Assembly (NCBI GenBank): GCA_033030425.1
Contig: JAUFSD010000008.1
Location: 1,116,001 to 1,180,000 of the forward strand
From: Verpa conica
Lineage: Eukaryota > Ascomycota > Pezizomycetes > Pezizales > Morchellaceae
Direction of reading: 5' to 3'
Length of the DNA stretch: 64,000 nucleotides
Below, piece after piece: positions 23,917 through 35,034 of this stretch. How positions within the stretch are numbered: the stretch's first letter is position 1; each line of letters begins with the position of its first letter. The translations under genes and the position numbers were made by a program. The notes under the pieces are model-generated. The model was given only the letters and a program-made list of their open reading frames with translations, did no database searches and was not told the DNA's origin.

Positions 23917-25394
23917 ATGCGTTCCTCAGACAATCCGGCCTATATTGAAGTGTTTAAACCTTGGACTGACAGGTCCTTAAAGCCCAGTGTCGCTCGCTCT
24001 CTAATCGCAGGAGGTGATTTACATATTCAGTCTTCAGGACTTTCCCTAAGCTAATATATCTTATCTGTTTAAAAAAAAAACAGCCTTCGCTGGTGCAACA
24101 GAAATTGGTATATTTCCTATGGGCCTTGGTGCATCTATCCACCCACTAATACTTACATGCGTCCTTAATAGCGATTACCTACCCAGCTGAATTCGCAAAG
24201 ACTCGATCGCAGTTGAATCGTCGTCTAGCTGATGGCCAGAAACTACCTTGGTGAGTATTAGTAGCTATCGGTTGTCTGAATTTATTAAAACTTATTTCTA
24301 TAAGGCCAAAATTTGGAAAAGAATGGTACGCTGGATGTACAACAGCCATTATCGGAAACTCTGTCAAGGCAGGAGTCCGTATGTTCCATCCCCGCTCTCC
24401 CACATCTTTTAAAAGCAGAAGTTTAAGGTTAAATACTAGGATTTTTGTCATTCGATGCGTTCAAGCATGCCCTCCAGGACGAGGACGGTAAAATCAGCGG
24501 CCCAAAGACCGTCCTAGCTGGACTAGGAGCCGGTGCTACCGAATCTCTAGTGGCCGTCACCCCGTTTGAAAGTATCAAGACACAACTGTGCGCAATCATG
24601 CCTCTAAACGATTAAAAAGGTTGCTAAAACATAACACAGAATAGACGACCGTAAATCAGGAAAACCACGGTCAGTCCAAGTCTAAACTCATGCCTAAATA
24701 ACGAATTACAACTACTTATAGCCTTATAGCATGCGAGGCTTCCTCCACGGTTCTACCATGATATTTCGTGAGAAGGGCTATCGAGGTTTCTTTCAAGGTC
24801 TTATTCCTACAACTGCACGGCAGGCTGCGAATTCAGCTACCAGGTTTGGGTCGTATACGACTTTGAAACAAATTGCGCAGAGTTATGTTACCCCGGGTGA
24901 GAAGTTAGGACCTATATCTACTTTTGGTATTGGGGCTACTGCCGGGCTCATTACAGTGTAGGTTTTCTTTGGCTCTAGGGCAGTGGAGTAGGGGCTAAGG
25001 GGCGGTTTTTAGATATTGCACGCAACCTTTAGACGTGGTCAAGACCAGGTATCCCGCTTACATAGCCCTCGGTTCCTTGCTTGAACTATGACTAATGAAA
25101 CTTCCCCCTTTGTGAAGAATGCAATCTATAGAAGCGCGGGCAGAGTATAGGAACAGCTTTCATTGTGTTTACAGAGTATTTACAGAAGAAGGAGTTCGTG
25201 CCTTCTGGGCTGGAGCCTTGCCCAGGCTTACAAGGCTTATGGTAGGTCTCTTTTACCGATATATTTGCTTAGCAATTAATATACTAATAATTAGAGGGAT
25301 TGTCTTATAGATAAGTGGTGGATTGGTATTTACCATGTATGAGAAGTCGATGGAATTGTTCGATGTGGTTGATCCGAAGAGAATCTACATTTAG
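23917..25394 (+). CDS. CTP1: Mitochondrial tricarboxylate (citrate) transport protein
   Basis: Ten exons: join(23917..24013,24084..24107,24172..24250,24305..24378,24440..24587,24640..24669,24730..24957,25013..25048,25118..25241,25311..25394), 307 residues, the standard carrier length. It exchanges citrate for malate across the inner mitochondrial membrane, feeding cytosolic acetyl-CoA. The three carrier signatures are clear: TYPAEFAKTRSQL, TPFESIKTQL and TQPLDVVKTRMQ, each ending an odd-numbered helix. CTP-specific stretches include WYAGCTTAIIGNSVKAGVRF, RGFLHGSTMIFREKGYRGFF and PTTARQAANSATRFGSYT. Exons of 24, 30 and 36 nt make this the most fragmented gene of the window; every junction keeps phase. 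The start MRSSDNPAYIEVFKPW was chosen because it is the first ATG in the frame leading into SVARSLIAGAFAG. Confidence 0.94.
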
Positions 25395-25574
25395 AGCATA
25401 GATCGGTTTGGTCACGACAAAAAATTACAGCCTACAGACTACTCTTTTTCTTTCTTCTTTATCCACATTTGTGAACTCGAACTTTTACATATGTGGGTGG
25501 GAGTGGAAGTGTATGAAACTTGGTTGCCCTGAAAGAGTGCCCTGAACGAAGTGAAAGTGTTATGGGGTGCAAGG

Positions 25575-25787
25575 CCTAGCGGGTTTCTGATTAGCCACTT
25601 CGTGAAGGGCATGCGACGCCCCACTGGGCAAAGATCTCCTGGGCGCTGGCGTCGTCCCGAGTATGGGCGTGATGGAAGGGTCTAGCGGACCCTTGATTGG
25701 CTACCCCGCAAAGGGCGTATGATACCCCCTAGTGAAGATCGCTCCGGTCTAGTTCAGCGGGTGCCGCCCCGAGTAGGGTGGTGAGGG
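25575..25787. repeat. Degenerate tandem duplication, unit about 106 bp
   Basis: Two GC-richer units start at about 25575 (CTAGCGGGTTTCTGATTAGCC) and 25681 (CTAGCGGACCCTTGATTGGC) and can be aligned along their length, sharing AAGGGC.T, CCCC..G and GTCC/GCCCCGAGTA.GG. Similarity is roughly two thirds by eye. GC content is clearly higher than the flanks. Origin unknown. Confidence 0.6.
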
Positions 25788-26805
25788 ACTGATTGCTGAG
25801 GCGAGCAGAGAACACAAAAGTATGTGTCTAACTCTCCCCTCATAGGGTTATTATAAGGCATGATTACATGTGGGTACTCTTTGAGCTTTGATTTTAATTT
25901 ATTTTCGTGCTTGCTAATAATATATTTGTTGCAGGCGCCCATCTGATACCCGCTCTCTACCCTTCTCAAAAGTAGATGCCTGGGAACTAAGAATGGATCA
26001 TAGGATATCACTCAGCACATAATAAGAAATTTACTTATTAATTATTCATGGTATTTATCTCAACCCCTCACAAAAAAACCATAAGACGATATAATATACT
26101 AGCACACAGGAAACTTCTTCCATAATCGAATAATTAGTTGTACAATCCAAGAGAACCCTTGGCCTACTTAATTATTAGCACTTTCTCAGGGTCGAGAAAG
26201 GAATCAAGTTTGGTTGGCCTTGTCGATGGGTCCTTCGGAATGAGTATCTTTCTCACAGCGAGTCTTGTCGAAAGCTCCCTGGGCGGCGGACTTGCTACCT
26301 TCAGGGCCAATAGCAGAGGCAGCACGATCGTAGTGTTGGTTACATCCTCCTTAAGTTTCTATACGGTTGACTTGGAGTTATCGGAATCTATTAAAGGATA
26401 ATGTTAGAAAATACGGTTTTTCTCTATGGAGATTTTTATAAGAAAGCAGTTTACACACTTTTTAAAAATTAATCTCTAGGCAGATCCTCGGGGGCTTTGA
26501 ATCCGACTTTACATTGTTTGTGCGCCATGCTATTTAGACACTGGTAAATGGAAATTAATTTGGAAGTGCGTGATAGTTGGTGAGCGACGACGTGTGACAT
26601 CAGTATGGAGGGAAGGTACAGCTTAGCATAGCAGAATATGTGACTTGTGCCCAGAAGGACATTAGCCGCAGAGCCCCTATACTTGCACTTGCATGCTATA
26701 TTCTAGGTATATAACACCATGTAATATTACCCGCCATACAGTCTCCAGTATAATTGTTGCGAAAACAGGGGTAGCGAGTAAGGGTTATGTGATCAGTGCC
26801 TACTA

Positions 26806-27040
26806 CCGCATTAACTGGTCAAATCCGCCTTTGCGCTAAGAGGTTGAAATAAGAAGTGGCAAAGTGACCAAATTATAAAGGTAACTTCTATACTTAATTA
26901 AGCAAAAAAAAGCGAGGAGATATCTTCTTTGGTGTAGCAAGTGGCAAAACCACTGCTGCCAAACTGTTCTCAGTAGGATCTTCCAGCCATACTTTGTTTT
27001 AACCTCTTAGCGTAAAGGCGGGTTTGGCCAGTTAATACGG
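26806..27040. mobile_element. MITE family A, copy 1 (235 bp)
   Basis: Inverted ends of about 47 bp start CCG(C/T)ATTAACTGG and contain CGCTAAGAGGTT; TA flanks at 26804-26805 and 27041-27042. The two arms differ at about six places, all of them transitions. No coding capacity. A relative lies at 30712-30945. Confidence 0.88.
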
Positions 27041-27388
27041 TACTAGAATCTTCGTTGAGAACATCAAATGCCGATCAGACCTCTGAGCCCTGAGTGGCGC
27101 ATTTTCGCATTAATTCTACCGGAGGCTGTATCGAGGGCTTACACATGCTACTCTTTCCAGAGATCCGGGCGCCGGACTTCAGAGATCTGCCAATGTACTG
27201 AGACCGCAGGTTACATGCCCTTTAGACTTTTTGCGTCATCACTGGTCACCCATGCCAGGCAAGCGATAATATGTGCCTCGCTACCCAAAAATAGCTAGTA
27301 TGAGAATGAGAGAAATAATACCCCTCCATCTCAGCATCAAAAAACAGTCATAGAGAGAATCTTATCTTGCCTTACTTTAATAGATATA

Positions 27389-27562
27389 CAGTCGCACCTC
27401 GGTATGCCGGATGGCAAGAATACAGGGGATTTCGTACGGGATAGCAAGGGATCCGGGATAGCAAATTTATTTTGTAGTAGAAAAAATGTTTTAGTCAGGG
27501 CATTTCGTACGGGACAGCAAGGGATCCGGCATATTGAGATCCGGCATAGCGAGGTACGACTG
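27389..27562. mobile_element. pogo/Fot1-like MITE (174 bp)
   Basis: The 24-bp ends are CAGTCGCACCTCGGTATGCC.. on the left and, reverse-complemented, CAGTCGTACCTCGCTATGCC.. on the right, flanked by TA (27387-27388 and 27563-27564). CAGTCG.ACCTCG is the familiar end type of pogo, Tigger and Fot1 elements of the Tc1/mariner superfamily. Inside, a sub-repeat (ATTTCGTACGGGA.AGCAAGG) occurs twice. No transposase, so it must depend on an autonomous relative. Confidence 0.88.
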
Positions 27563-28376
27563 TAATGCCATGCGCTGAATACAGATGAAGGTATGTGGCT
27601 CTAGTATTCCCAGGGAGTTGACTGTAGGTACATGTATGCTTTACTACATATGTCTAGACTAATAATGTAATGAGGAACTAACTAATGCATAGATGCTTAA
27701 ACTTTTAATGCTACAGGATTCTAGATATCTAGTAAGGTTCGAAATTTTGTTCGTTAGTTGGGTATCGCCAAATATTCCCAAATTCCCAAATGAAATAGGA
27801 TTGATTCGTTATGTATAGTAGTTTTATCATCTACTAAACCTAAACATAAGAAGGATGAAGCTCAACCGCTTGAAACTGTCTAGAAAATAAATGCGGTCCA
27901 TCGTGTAAATTCTGGGTATCCTAGGCATTCCTATCAAGCTTTTAATAGACGATTGACTCTCATAAATAGAAATAAAACTTCCCTGACCTCTCAGTTATAG
28001 CCTCTTCTCAGTGGTGTGCTTCGATCTCCCAATAACCTACGCAATTCTGCCCCGATATTTGATCATACTCCCTAAACATTTGAAGGATTACTACCCTAGT
28101 CAAAATTAAAAGCGATCTATCCCACTACACGGTTTTTGTTTTTGTTTTTATTCTATTATTCTTTACTTATTTCAACTTTACACTTGGACTATACGAAGAT
28201 CGTCACTGGGTGGAGGGGTTCCTTGTCAGCGACGATCTCCATCACTGATATCTACGGGGCGGGCAGTCACAGAAGGAAATATTAAAGCCCAGCTGTTACC
28301 CTATGGAGATGGTTGCAGTCACTATTTATCGGGAATTGTTACTGAGTGATAAGGCGTGTTACCCAGATTCTTAGTA

Positions 28377-28519
28377 CTCGGGTGTGAGGATATGTCTGGC
28401 GACAGGTGGTGGTGCAACCATCCAAAACTTCACTGTATAGCACTGATTTTATATGAAAAATACAGACACAAGCCACGACTTTTACACCGCCTGTCGTCAG
28501 ACTTTTCCGTACACCCGAG
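28377..28519. mobile_element. MITE family B, copy 1 (143 bp)
   Basis: Ends CTCGGGTGT and ACACCCGAG, with TA at 28375-28376 and 28520-28521. The arms stay related for some 35 bp (..GTCTG.CGACAGG.GGTG). The right arm read in reverse resembles the left arm of 30478-30597. Confidence 0.82.
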
Positions 28520-28525
28520 TACTCT

Positions 28526-28628
28526 ACATGGGGTCAGGGAAAGTGATGATAACCGGTAGTGTAGTTTACGCTGGCCCTCTTGTGATCCGTACCCCCACAG
28601 TTCCCATCACTTTCCCCGACCCCCATAG
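28526..28628. mobile_element. Probable MITE, about 103 bp
   Basis: Inverted ends CATGGGGTCAGGGAAAGTGATG and CATCACTTTCCCCGACCCCCATAG, with a one- or two-base offset near the tip, lie just after the family B element. TA dinucleotides flank both sides but the exact tip is uncertain. Confidence 0.65.
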
Positions 28629-29069
28629 TACATTTAAATACGAGAGCTATCCTGAGAACTTTTACTACACATACCGTATGCGTTATGCCTAGACCACCTG
28701 TTTTGAAACCTTGTATATAACTACAGTAGCCTGCTAATTAATAGAATCGTGTTATTACTAGCCGTTGATGAGATAGTCTTTACATCTTTTAGGTAATTAA
28801 TCAAAGACTATGGGGCTTCGATAATGAACAAATTTTGCCCTAAGATTTAGATAATCGCTTATACATAGTCAGGAAAAAGACTTGTCCAGTCCCCCTCAAA
28901 ACTACCAGCTCTAGGGTATGTGGAACTGAGGCTCCTCTTAAAAAAGTTAATAAAATATATTGTAGTTCTACACACTCGTGTCTTTCAGATGCTTAGAAAA
29001 CATCGGGAATGAAATTCCTGAAGAGATTTTTTTGTTTTTATTTCTTTCTTAAGTAGACGGGCCTTTATA

Positions 29070-29382
29070 TATATATGTTCTGGCCCGTTGGAGGGACGTC
29101 CTCTATATGGGCCAGCCTACATCCCCTGTATGGGTAACAACATAAAAAAAACCCTGGCTACAAAAAAACACTCAGAACAAAGCTTCCAGCCTCCTAAAAG
29201 TTTAATAAAGCATAGTATAAAATTCAAAAAAATCTCAAATATAGTTCAAGATAGATTCATATTTTCTAGCTATTATTCTTATTCTTTTGAGTGTGCCTGT
29301 ATTAATTAGGCTATACTTTGTTGGCCCACCCATGGGTGTCCCCCCAACCGGCACGTCCCCCCAACGGGCCAGAACATATATA
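29070..29382. mobile_element. Probable MITE, about 313 bp
   Basis: Inverted ends of about 30 bp: TATATATGTTCTGGCCCGTT..GGGACGT on the left and its near-perfect reverse complement on the right (one A/G difference). The flanking TATATA run blurs the exact boundary and target duplication. Interior AT-rich, without coding potential. Confidence 0.72.
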
Positions 29383-29433
29383 TTCCTACATATAATATCT
29401 AAAGTCTCCGGAAAAGGAAATATATATGTATAG

Positions 29434-29472
29434 AAGCGCAAATCAGTCAAAACTAATTTACCACTACTAGTA
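29434..29472. repeat. Dispersed repeat fragment, copy 2
   Basis: Resembles 15980-16025 (AAGC.CAAATC.GTCAA, then a TACCACT-type core). Too short to classify. Confidence 0.4.
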
Positions 29473-30477
29473 GATTATGCCTCTTTATCCCTATATATTA
29501 GTTACCTAAATAGACCGCAGAGCGCTCTTACCAAATCTGATAAGTATATAGAGATAACTTGCATGTGCACTGTGCACTTAAAGCGAATTGGTGTGCTTTT
29601 TAAGTTTTGTTCATTTTTCTTTACTATGAAACAGATTCTACTCTGAAGCCGCTGAATTCATTCGTATTTAGGCCCAATAACGTATTTGCTTCACCAGAAT
29701 ACAAGACCTTGGGAAAGCAGTATGTAAGCCTACAGTCTAACAGGAAACTCTCAAGCTCTACCTCTACCTCTCTCTCTATATATATGATGATAATAGTGCT
29801 AATTATACAACAGGGAGGGCATAGAGAATATCGGTTAGTGGGATTACTATAAGTGGTCAACAAAGGGGGCCAACTAGCGAGTGGTACTTGAGGGAGGAGA
29901 GGGGTAGGGTGGAGGAGGAGAGAAACAGGGGAAGGGACAGAGTAGTATCTGTCTAATGCTGATATATAGATATGTCTTTACTGTAGATTTCTGTCTTTCA
30001 AGAAGAGCCGGAAGTGCTTGTACCCAACAGTAAAATATTCTACTATAGGTTCACTCTCCCTAGAGACGACTGTTGCTCATAACTATGTTGTAATTTATCT
30101 AGTAGTATGCTTCTAATAAAGGGGTTGGCTAATGATAAGATATTCTCAAGTACTTTGGTTTATTAGGTAAATTTCTTACTACTAACTATAGTTTAAAAGA
30201 ACATTAAAATAGCTAATGAGAGCTATTTTCAACAAATTCACTGCCGCCCCCCTAAAACTACCCTAGCCCATGAGTCATTTGTGCTTATTGAATGAAAGAG
30301 AGGAGGGTTCGACGAAATAGGTTGTGAAGTTCAGGCTTGATACTCTGGTGATTTCGGGCGTTAATTATTAGAAGAATATCGCCCCGAAGGTAGATTAAGC
30401 ACAGAAAACTAACTATAATTTTTGGTCACAAAGGAACCTTGATACCTTTCATGAACGCATACACCCCACCAGATGTA

Positions 30478-30597
30478 CTTGGGTGCGTGGGTTAAACTGA
30501 TGACAAGCGGTGTAGAAGACGTGACTTGTGCCTTTACTCGTCACCAAAAGTTGACGCTGTCACTACTACCTATCATCAAATTTACCCCACACCCAAG
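30478..30597. mobile_element. MITE family B, copy 2 (120 bp)
   Basis: Ends CTTGGGTG.GTGGG and their inverted partner, TA at 30476-30477 and 30598-30599. The left arm (GATGACAAGCGGTGTAGAAG then GTGACTTGTG) aligns with the reverse of the right arm of 28377-28519 (GACGACAGGCGGTGTAAAAG then GTGGCTTGTG), defining a family. Confidence 0.82.
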
Positions 30598-30711
30598 TAC
30601 TTGTAATATAAAATTAAAAAGTAGATTGGTGCGCCGTTGTAAATATCAATTAGCCAATGACATGCTTGACTATATCTAGATAGTAACAATCTCCAAGCCT
30701 AAGTCATAATA

Positions 30712-30945
30712 CCGTATTAGCTGAGAAAGACCACAATCACGCTAAGAAATCCAAACAAAGTTTGGCTGGGGGTCTTACTGAAAAAGGTGTAGCAAGGGTT
30801 TTTTTTTTGCTACGTCTCGCTACACCAGAGAAGAGTTTTCTTTCTTTGCACAATTAAGGGTAAGAACTACTTCTACAGGTGAGATATTTTGCTAGTTCTT
30901 ATTTCAATCTCTTAGTGCGATTATGATCCTTGTTAGTTAATACGG
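30712..30945. mobile_element. MITE family A, copy 2 (234 bp)
   Basis: Ends CCGTATTAGCT and, inverted, CCGTATTAACT, flanked by TA at 30710-30711 and 30946-30947. In reverse orientation its interior (GAGATTGAAATAAGAA, TCT.TGGTGTAGC, AAACTTTGTTT) follows copy 1 at 26806-27040, and the lengths differ by one base. The motif ATACGGTATATACACT at its right edge is repeated 36 bp further on (30976-30991). Confidence 0.84.
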
Positions 30946-31405
30946 TATATACACTATGATTAATTCATTCATTCATACGGTATATACACTTTCATTGTCT
31001 ATCACTCGGAACTTATATCTTGATGTTTGTGATAGGGTAACTATAGAGTAGTCTCATAACGGCTTGTAATTCCCTAGTTCTGATAGGAACCCCAAAATAT
31101 ACCAGAACGCAGATAGACGGCACTTAATATGCGGTATTATCAAACACATGGTGGTATTTGTGGTGACGCATGGAAAATATGGGGTATCTGCGCATAAATT
31201 ATAATAATATAGGCCGTACATATATGCCAAACACAAGACTTTTTGAACTGTGAAGATCGACTCCTCGCGTAAATACACCTATATAAAGCCTTGAACCGCG
31301 CAAAATTTAAGCTCAATTTCGAAGGTATCTGTTATTACAGGCTGTAAATAGGTGGTAACATATATGATAATCCAAAATGGGTTGTGTCTAAAAATTGAAA
31401 CCACT

Positions 31406-32352
31406 TTAAAGGAGGGGAAAGCTTTTTGAGCGGAGAACATTAGAGAATGCATGAGCCGTATAGTCGATATAGGAGCTAATGTTGGAAAAGGAGTTTCCTA
31501 GCAATTTTACATCATTCAATCTCCTGTCAAGGAATTTCCAAGTCTCTTCAAAGTTCATTGACGTATCCTGTGTCATAAAGAGCTCTGTAGGCAGAAGAGT
31601 AATAGAGTTAAGACTGGAATAGCAGTATACACTAAGTACTTTATGTAGCTGTAGACTCACCAGTGCTGGCATAGACCCCAGAGAGCATAGCTCTCTTCGT
31701 ATACCAACCCATATCGTGGCTACCGTCTCCAGAAAGAAACAATATCTCATCGGACAGCTTCGCTAGCTCAGCCACAGAAGCGGATATGTTCTCCCCCAGT
31801 GACATAATAGACATAGCCTTTTATATAAAAAATCAAAAGCCACGCGATCAGCTCAGTTTAATTATTTGTATAGGCTATATATATAGGCCAGTAAACTACC
31901 GTAATAATGTGGGGGTGTACCTCTTGCCATTGGTTGATTATTGGGAAATTGGCTCTCAGCCGTTCCATACAGAGGGTTCGGATCTTCTCTAGAGTGCCGA
32001 GATTTTTTGTGATACCCTTTGAGTCGATATTTTGGCTCAATCTTAGACGTTCAGTAACAAGATGGTAGTTTACGAGGTCGTATACGCCACGGGGGAATAG
32101 ATTAATGGAGATATCGGGGTACCCGACATCACGAGCACCGAGGGACAGGGCTGTAGCTGAGAATCCATGCGACGGGACACGGCGGAGAGCCGCAGAGAGG
32201 ATTGCGGATTCAGCTGGGGTGAATGGAGATGGGGGTGACGGGTGTTGGTATGAATGGTACCGACGATAGGGTGGAAAGTAAAACGTGGATATTGAGATAA
32301 CCTTGGAAGTAGTAGCAAGGCTGAGGGGTGACGCTCGTAGTGTGGTGATCAT
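31406..32352 (-). CDS. COQ9: Ubiquinone biosynthesis protein COQ9
   Basis: Three exons: join(31406..31584,31661..31817,31921..32352), 255 residues. COQ9 is a lipid-binding mitochondrial protein that presents Q intermediates to COQ7 in the CoQ synthome. The N-terminus MITTLRASPLSLATTSKV looks like a targeting peptide. Then come AILSAALRRVPSHGFSATAL (helix-turn-helix-like TetR fold), LVTERLRLSQNI, MERLRANFPIINQWQE, ALMSL-type AMSIMSLGENISASVAELAK, DEILFLSGDGSHDMGWYTKR, ELFMTQDTSMNFEETWKFL and a last amphipathic helix ending NVLRSKSFPLL. The ATG at 32350-32352 was chosen; the frame stays open upstream but offers no other ATG nearby. Joins keep phase. Confidence 0.92.
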
Positions 32353-32720
32353 TGTCGAGGATTTCTTGTGCTTGTTCTGGTGGTGGGGATGCAAGTTTAG
32401 AGAATTTAGCCAGCGTTATCGTTATCTCTAGAACAGTTGGCGGACTCGACGCCACTTGAACCACCTCTTGTTGAGCCTCAGAGTTGCAGCATATCAACCA
32501 CCAAGATAGATCCAGGATGTCAAAGAAAACACTAGGAGAGCCACCCCCAAAGCAGAAGCTATATAGCTGAATATACTCCGGAATATATCTTCTAGTGAAT
32601 ACTACAAAAAGATATATGTAGTGCTTGAGTTGTAGTTAATTCTCTCGGCAGTTGAGGCTAGTAAATAGAAACCTGTAATTTATTCGGGCTATGTGCAATG
32701 AAGTATGGTTCACTAGTCTA

Positions 32721-32821
32721 CTCGTGCTTCTGAGCCAAGAAATTGACACGTGACTGGATATAGAGCGGTGACCCACCAAAAAAAAATGTCACGTGTCAAA
32801 TTCTTGGCGCGGAAGCACGAG
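32721..32821. mobile_element. MITE, 101 bp, TA target site
   Basis: CTCGTGCTTC.G.GCCAAGAA on the left and its inverted partner on the right, continuing into GACACGTGAC/GTCACGTGTC. TA at 32719-32720 and 32822-32823. Lies about 370 bp upstream of the COQ9 start codon, so it may sit within its promoter. Confidence 0.85.
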
Positions 32822-33370
32822 TAATTATCGGGGTATGGAAAACTTAAGAATCATAAAGATTACCCTAATATCACAAGGGTAAAAAGAATAGGGACTTTGA
32901 AAGAATCCCCATTACAAATAGCTTTCTTGTCTCAGCTACGTATAGGTTGATCATGTAGTTTACTTGTATACCATGCCCGCTGGGCCTTAGAGCTGCGCGT
33001 AATGCGCCATTACGATTTGTTTCGTTCGGAACTTCACAATCTAGATCGACAACGAGGCAACCTTTTCTGTGCATGTCATGCAGCAGGCAGCACTCCCCCT
33101 CCTCGTTTCCCATTCACGTCGTACGATAACCGTTGTGGATATCTGTTCTCCACACCTCGCTCATTATGTATATGTAATTCCTCGCTTCGGTTTGCCCCAC
33201 ATATTCCCTACTTAGTGGGTGCATCATTATGTAGACCTCCATATAAATACGGGTTTCCGTATTATTGAAACCTAGGCGACCACAGGACACAATCTATCTA
33301 GTGATCAATTTTTGTCTCCGTTAGATAGATACATATATATCTTCGCCGGTCCTGATCTATTGCTCAAAGC

Positions 33371-33396
33371 TGTCCTCGGTCCTGTTTCCGAGGACA
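33371..33396. repeat. Perfect short hairpin
   Basis: TGTCCTCGG and CCGAGGACA pair perfectly around an 8-base loop. It is outside any identified gene; a terminator-like role has no meaning here, and it may be a transposon remnant. Confidence 0.55.
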
Positions 33397-35034
33397 GAAT
33401 AGTGAGGTTTCCGTATCAAGTGATATCCGTCACTCTTCTCGTTTCACTAGAGACGATTGGTCAGTATAGAATGTGACCGTGTGGTCTGGTCCGTAGCCTC
33501 TTCGCCTACTGCCGCCGCAGCCTTGCAATAAGTTATGAGGAGAGTGCCGCTCACCCCCTCTTGCACACCGCATTTCGAAATCCGAAAGCTCAATCTAACT
33601 AAACCGTTAGCAAAACAGGCCCTAGTTTTGAGGATTGGCAAATTCCAGCATCAACCACTCATGTATTATTTTTTTTTCCCGGCTGCAACCTTGTCGTTCC
33701 CTCGGTTGGCTTTTTCGTTTGCCCGCAGCTCACTAGAAGGTTCACAATTCGGCAGGCCCGAAAAAGGAAAAAGGAAAGAGAGTGTACTTAACCAAAAGAA
33801 AAGCACAAAGATATTTCCTTGAGTAAAGTAAAGAATTTGAAAGAAATAGTACCCCCACGCTCTACTTATTGATGACTGTCCTTGACCCATTGTAGCCCAT
33901 TCATACCAGACCCTCTTGACCCTATTGTATACGGCACGCGTCGTCCGTTTTGGTGTTGTTGACACTTGTTGCGGTTGCTCGCAATTGATATTTGTCCCGT
34001 TGCCTCCGTCCGCCCGCGCGATAACACGACAAGGCTCCATCTTTTTACCCTCCTCTTTTTCCCTCTATCCGCAGCAACTGCCAAACGACCCGGAGGAGAG
34101 GTTCAGACACCAACAACCTAGCAACCCAAAGTGACCAAAATCATCCAGCCCCCTGGTTTGTTTCTATCACACCTTTTTCCCCCAATCGCTCCAAACTTTC
34201 TCTCATCGACAGCCAGAAAACACATACTGCACCCCGATCACCCCCCCCCTATAAGGACTGACTTGCGAGAAACGTTACTTCTATCCCACCTAACCTTGTT
34301 ATATAAAAAGGAGACCACCGATGGGTCTGCTCTCCCTTCCTTGAACGAACCCCGCCCAATCAAGGCTTCTACGCTCTCTCTAAAGTTTCTTCAGGCTAAC
34401 CATACATATACCTACTCGCAGAGAGTGATTCTTACCGCCCCGGACCACTAGACAGTGGACGAACAAGTGAATATAGACATGTACGTTACATACCGGTTTT
34501 CTCTATGCTCATCGTTTTTTTTTATCACACCCCCTCACTCTTCGTACCCCTTGCTTTATTGCTGCTGCGTGTTGTATGTCCGTACATTTCCCGGTCATTA
34601 GTCGCCGCCCCCCACTGTTGCCGTTGCCTGCTTGCTGCACCCCCTGTGTTCTGCTCGTTTGGAAGGGCTGCTGCTGCTGAGCCAAGGTGGCAGTATACAA
34701 TTTCTGTTTTGTTTTTGTTTGTTTATTTCCCTTCTTTTCCTTCTCCCAGTTTCTGTGGGGCGAGTGATGGGAAAAGAAAAGACACAAGAGCAAAAAAGAA
34801 GCAAAAAGAATTCTGCCACTGCCGGCCGTTCTGCCCCTCGTCATTATCCTTGTGATTTCACTGTCTCCCCCCCACCCGCAATTACGTCCGCTGTGGGAAG
34901 GTCGCAGCCGTTCGCATCTCTCTGACTGGCGCGCCCTCTGTCTGTCTTCCCGCACCACACGCCATTCCCCTCCCCACCCCCCTAACATCTCTCTGTCCTT
35001 TTCCTGTCTGGACATTCTTCCTTTTAGGTACATC

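Larger units (their letters stand above)
25395..31405. other. Six-kb intergenic region rich in miniature transposons
   Basis: No host gene could be supported between CTP1 and COQ9. The stretch contains a degenerate tandem duplication (25575-25787), inverted-repeat elements at 26806-27040, 27389-27562, 28377-28519, 28526-28628, 29070-29382, 30478-30597 and 30712-30945, and AT-rich unique DNA between them. An ORF at 26138-26401 matches no family that I recognise. Confidence 0.7.
32353..35034. other. Divergent intergenic region COQ9-GBP2
   Basis: About 2.7 kb between divergent genes. It holds a 101-bp MITE (32721-32821), a 9-bp-stem hairpin (33371-33396), and from about 33650 to 35030 a strongly pyrimidine-rich stretch that should be the long leader and promoter of the RNA-binding gene. 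A pyrimidine tract ending TTTTAG at 35022-35027, just before the start codon, suggests that a 5' UTR intron may end there. ORFs of 60-175 codons in this stretch reflect composition. Confidence 0.6.

Noticed and set aside
30941..30991. CRISPR-like direct repeat
   Set aside because: Only two copies, in a eukaryotic genome, tied to a MITE edge.
34509..35034. Long ORFs on both strands upstream of the RNA-binding gene
   Set aside because: They follow the pyrimidine-rich composition of the leader and encode low-complexity products.
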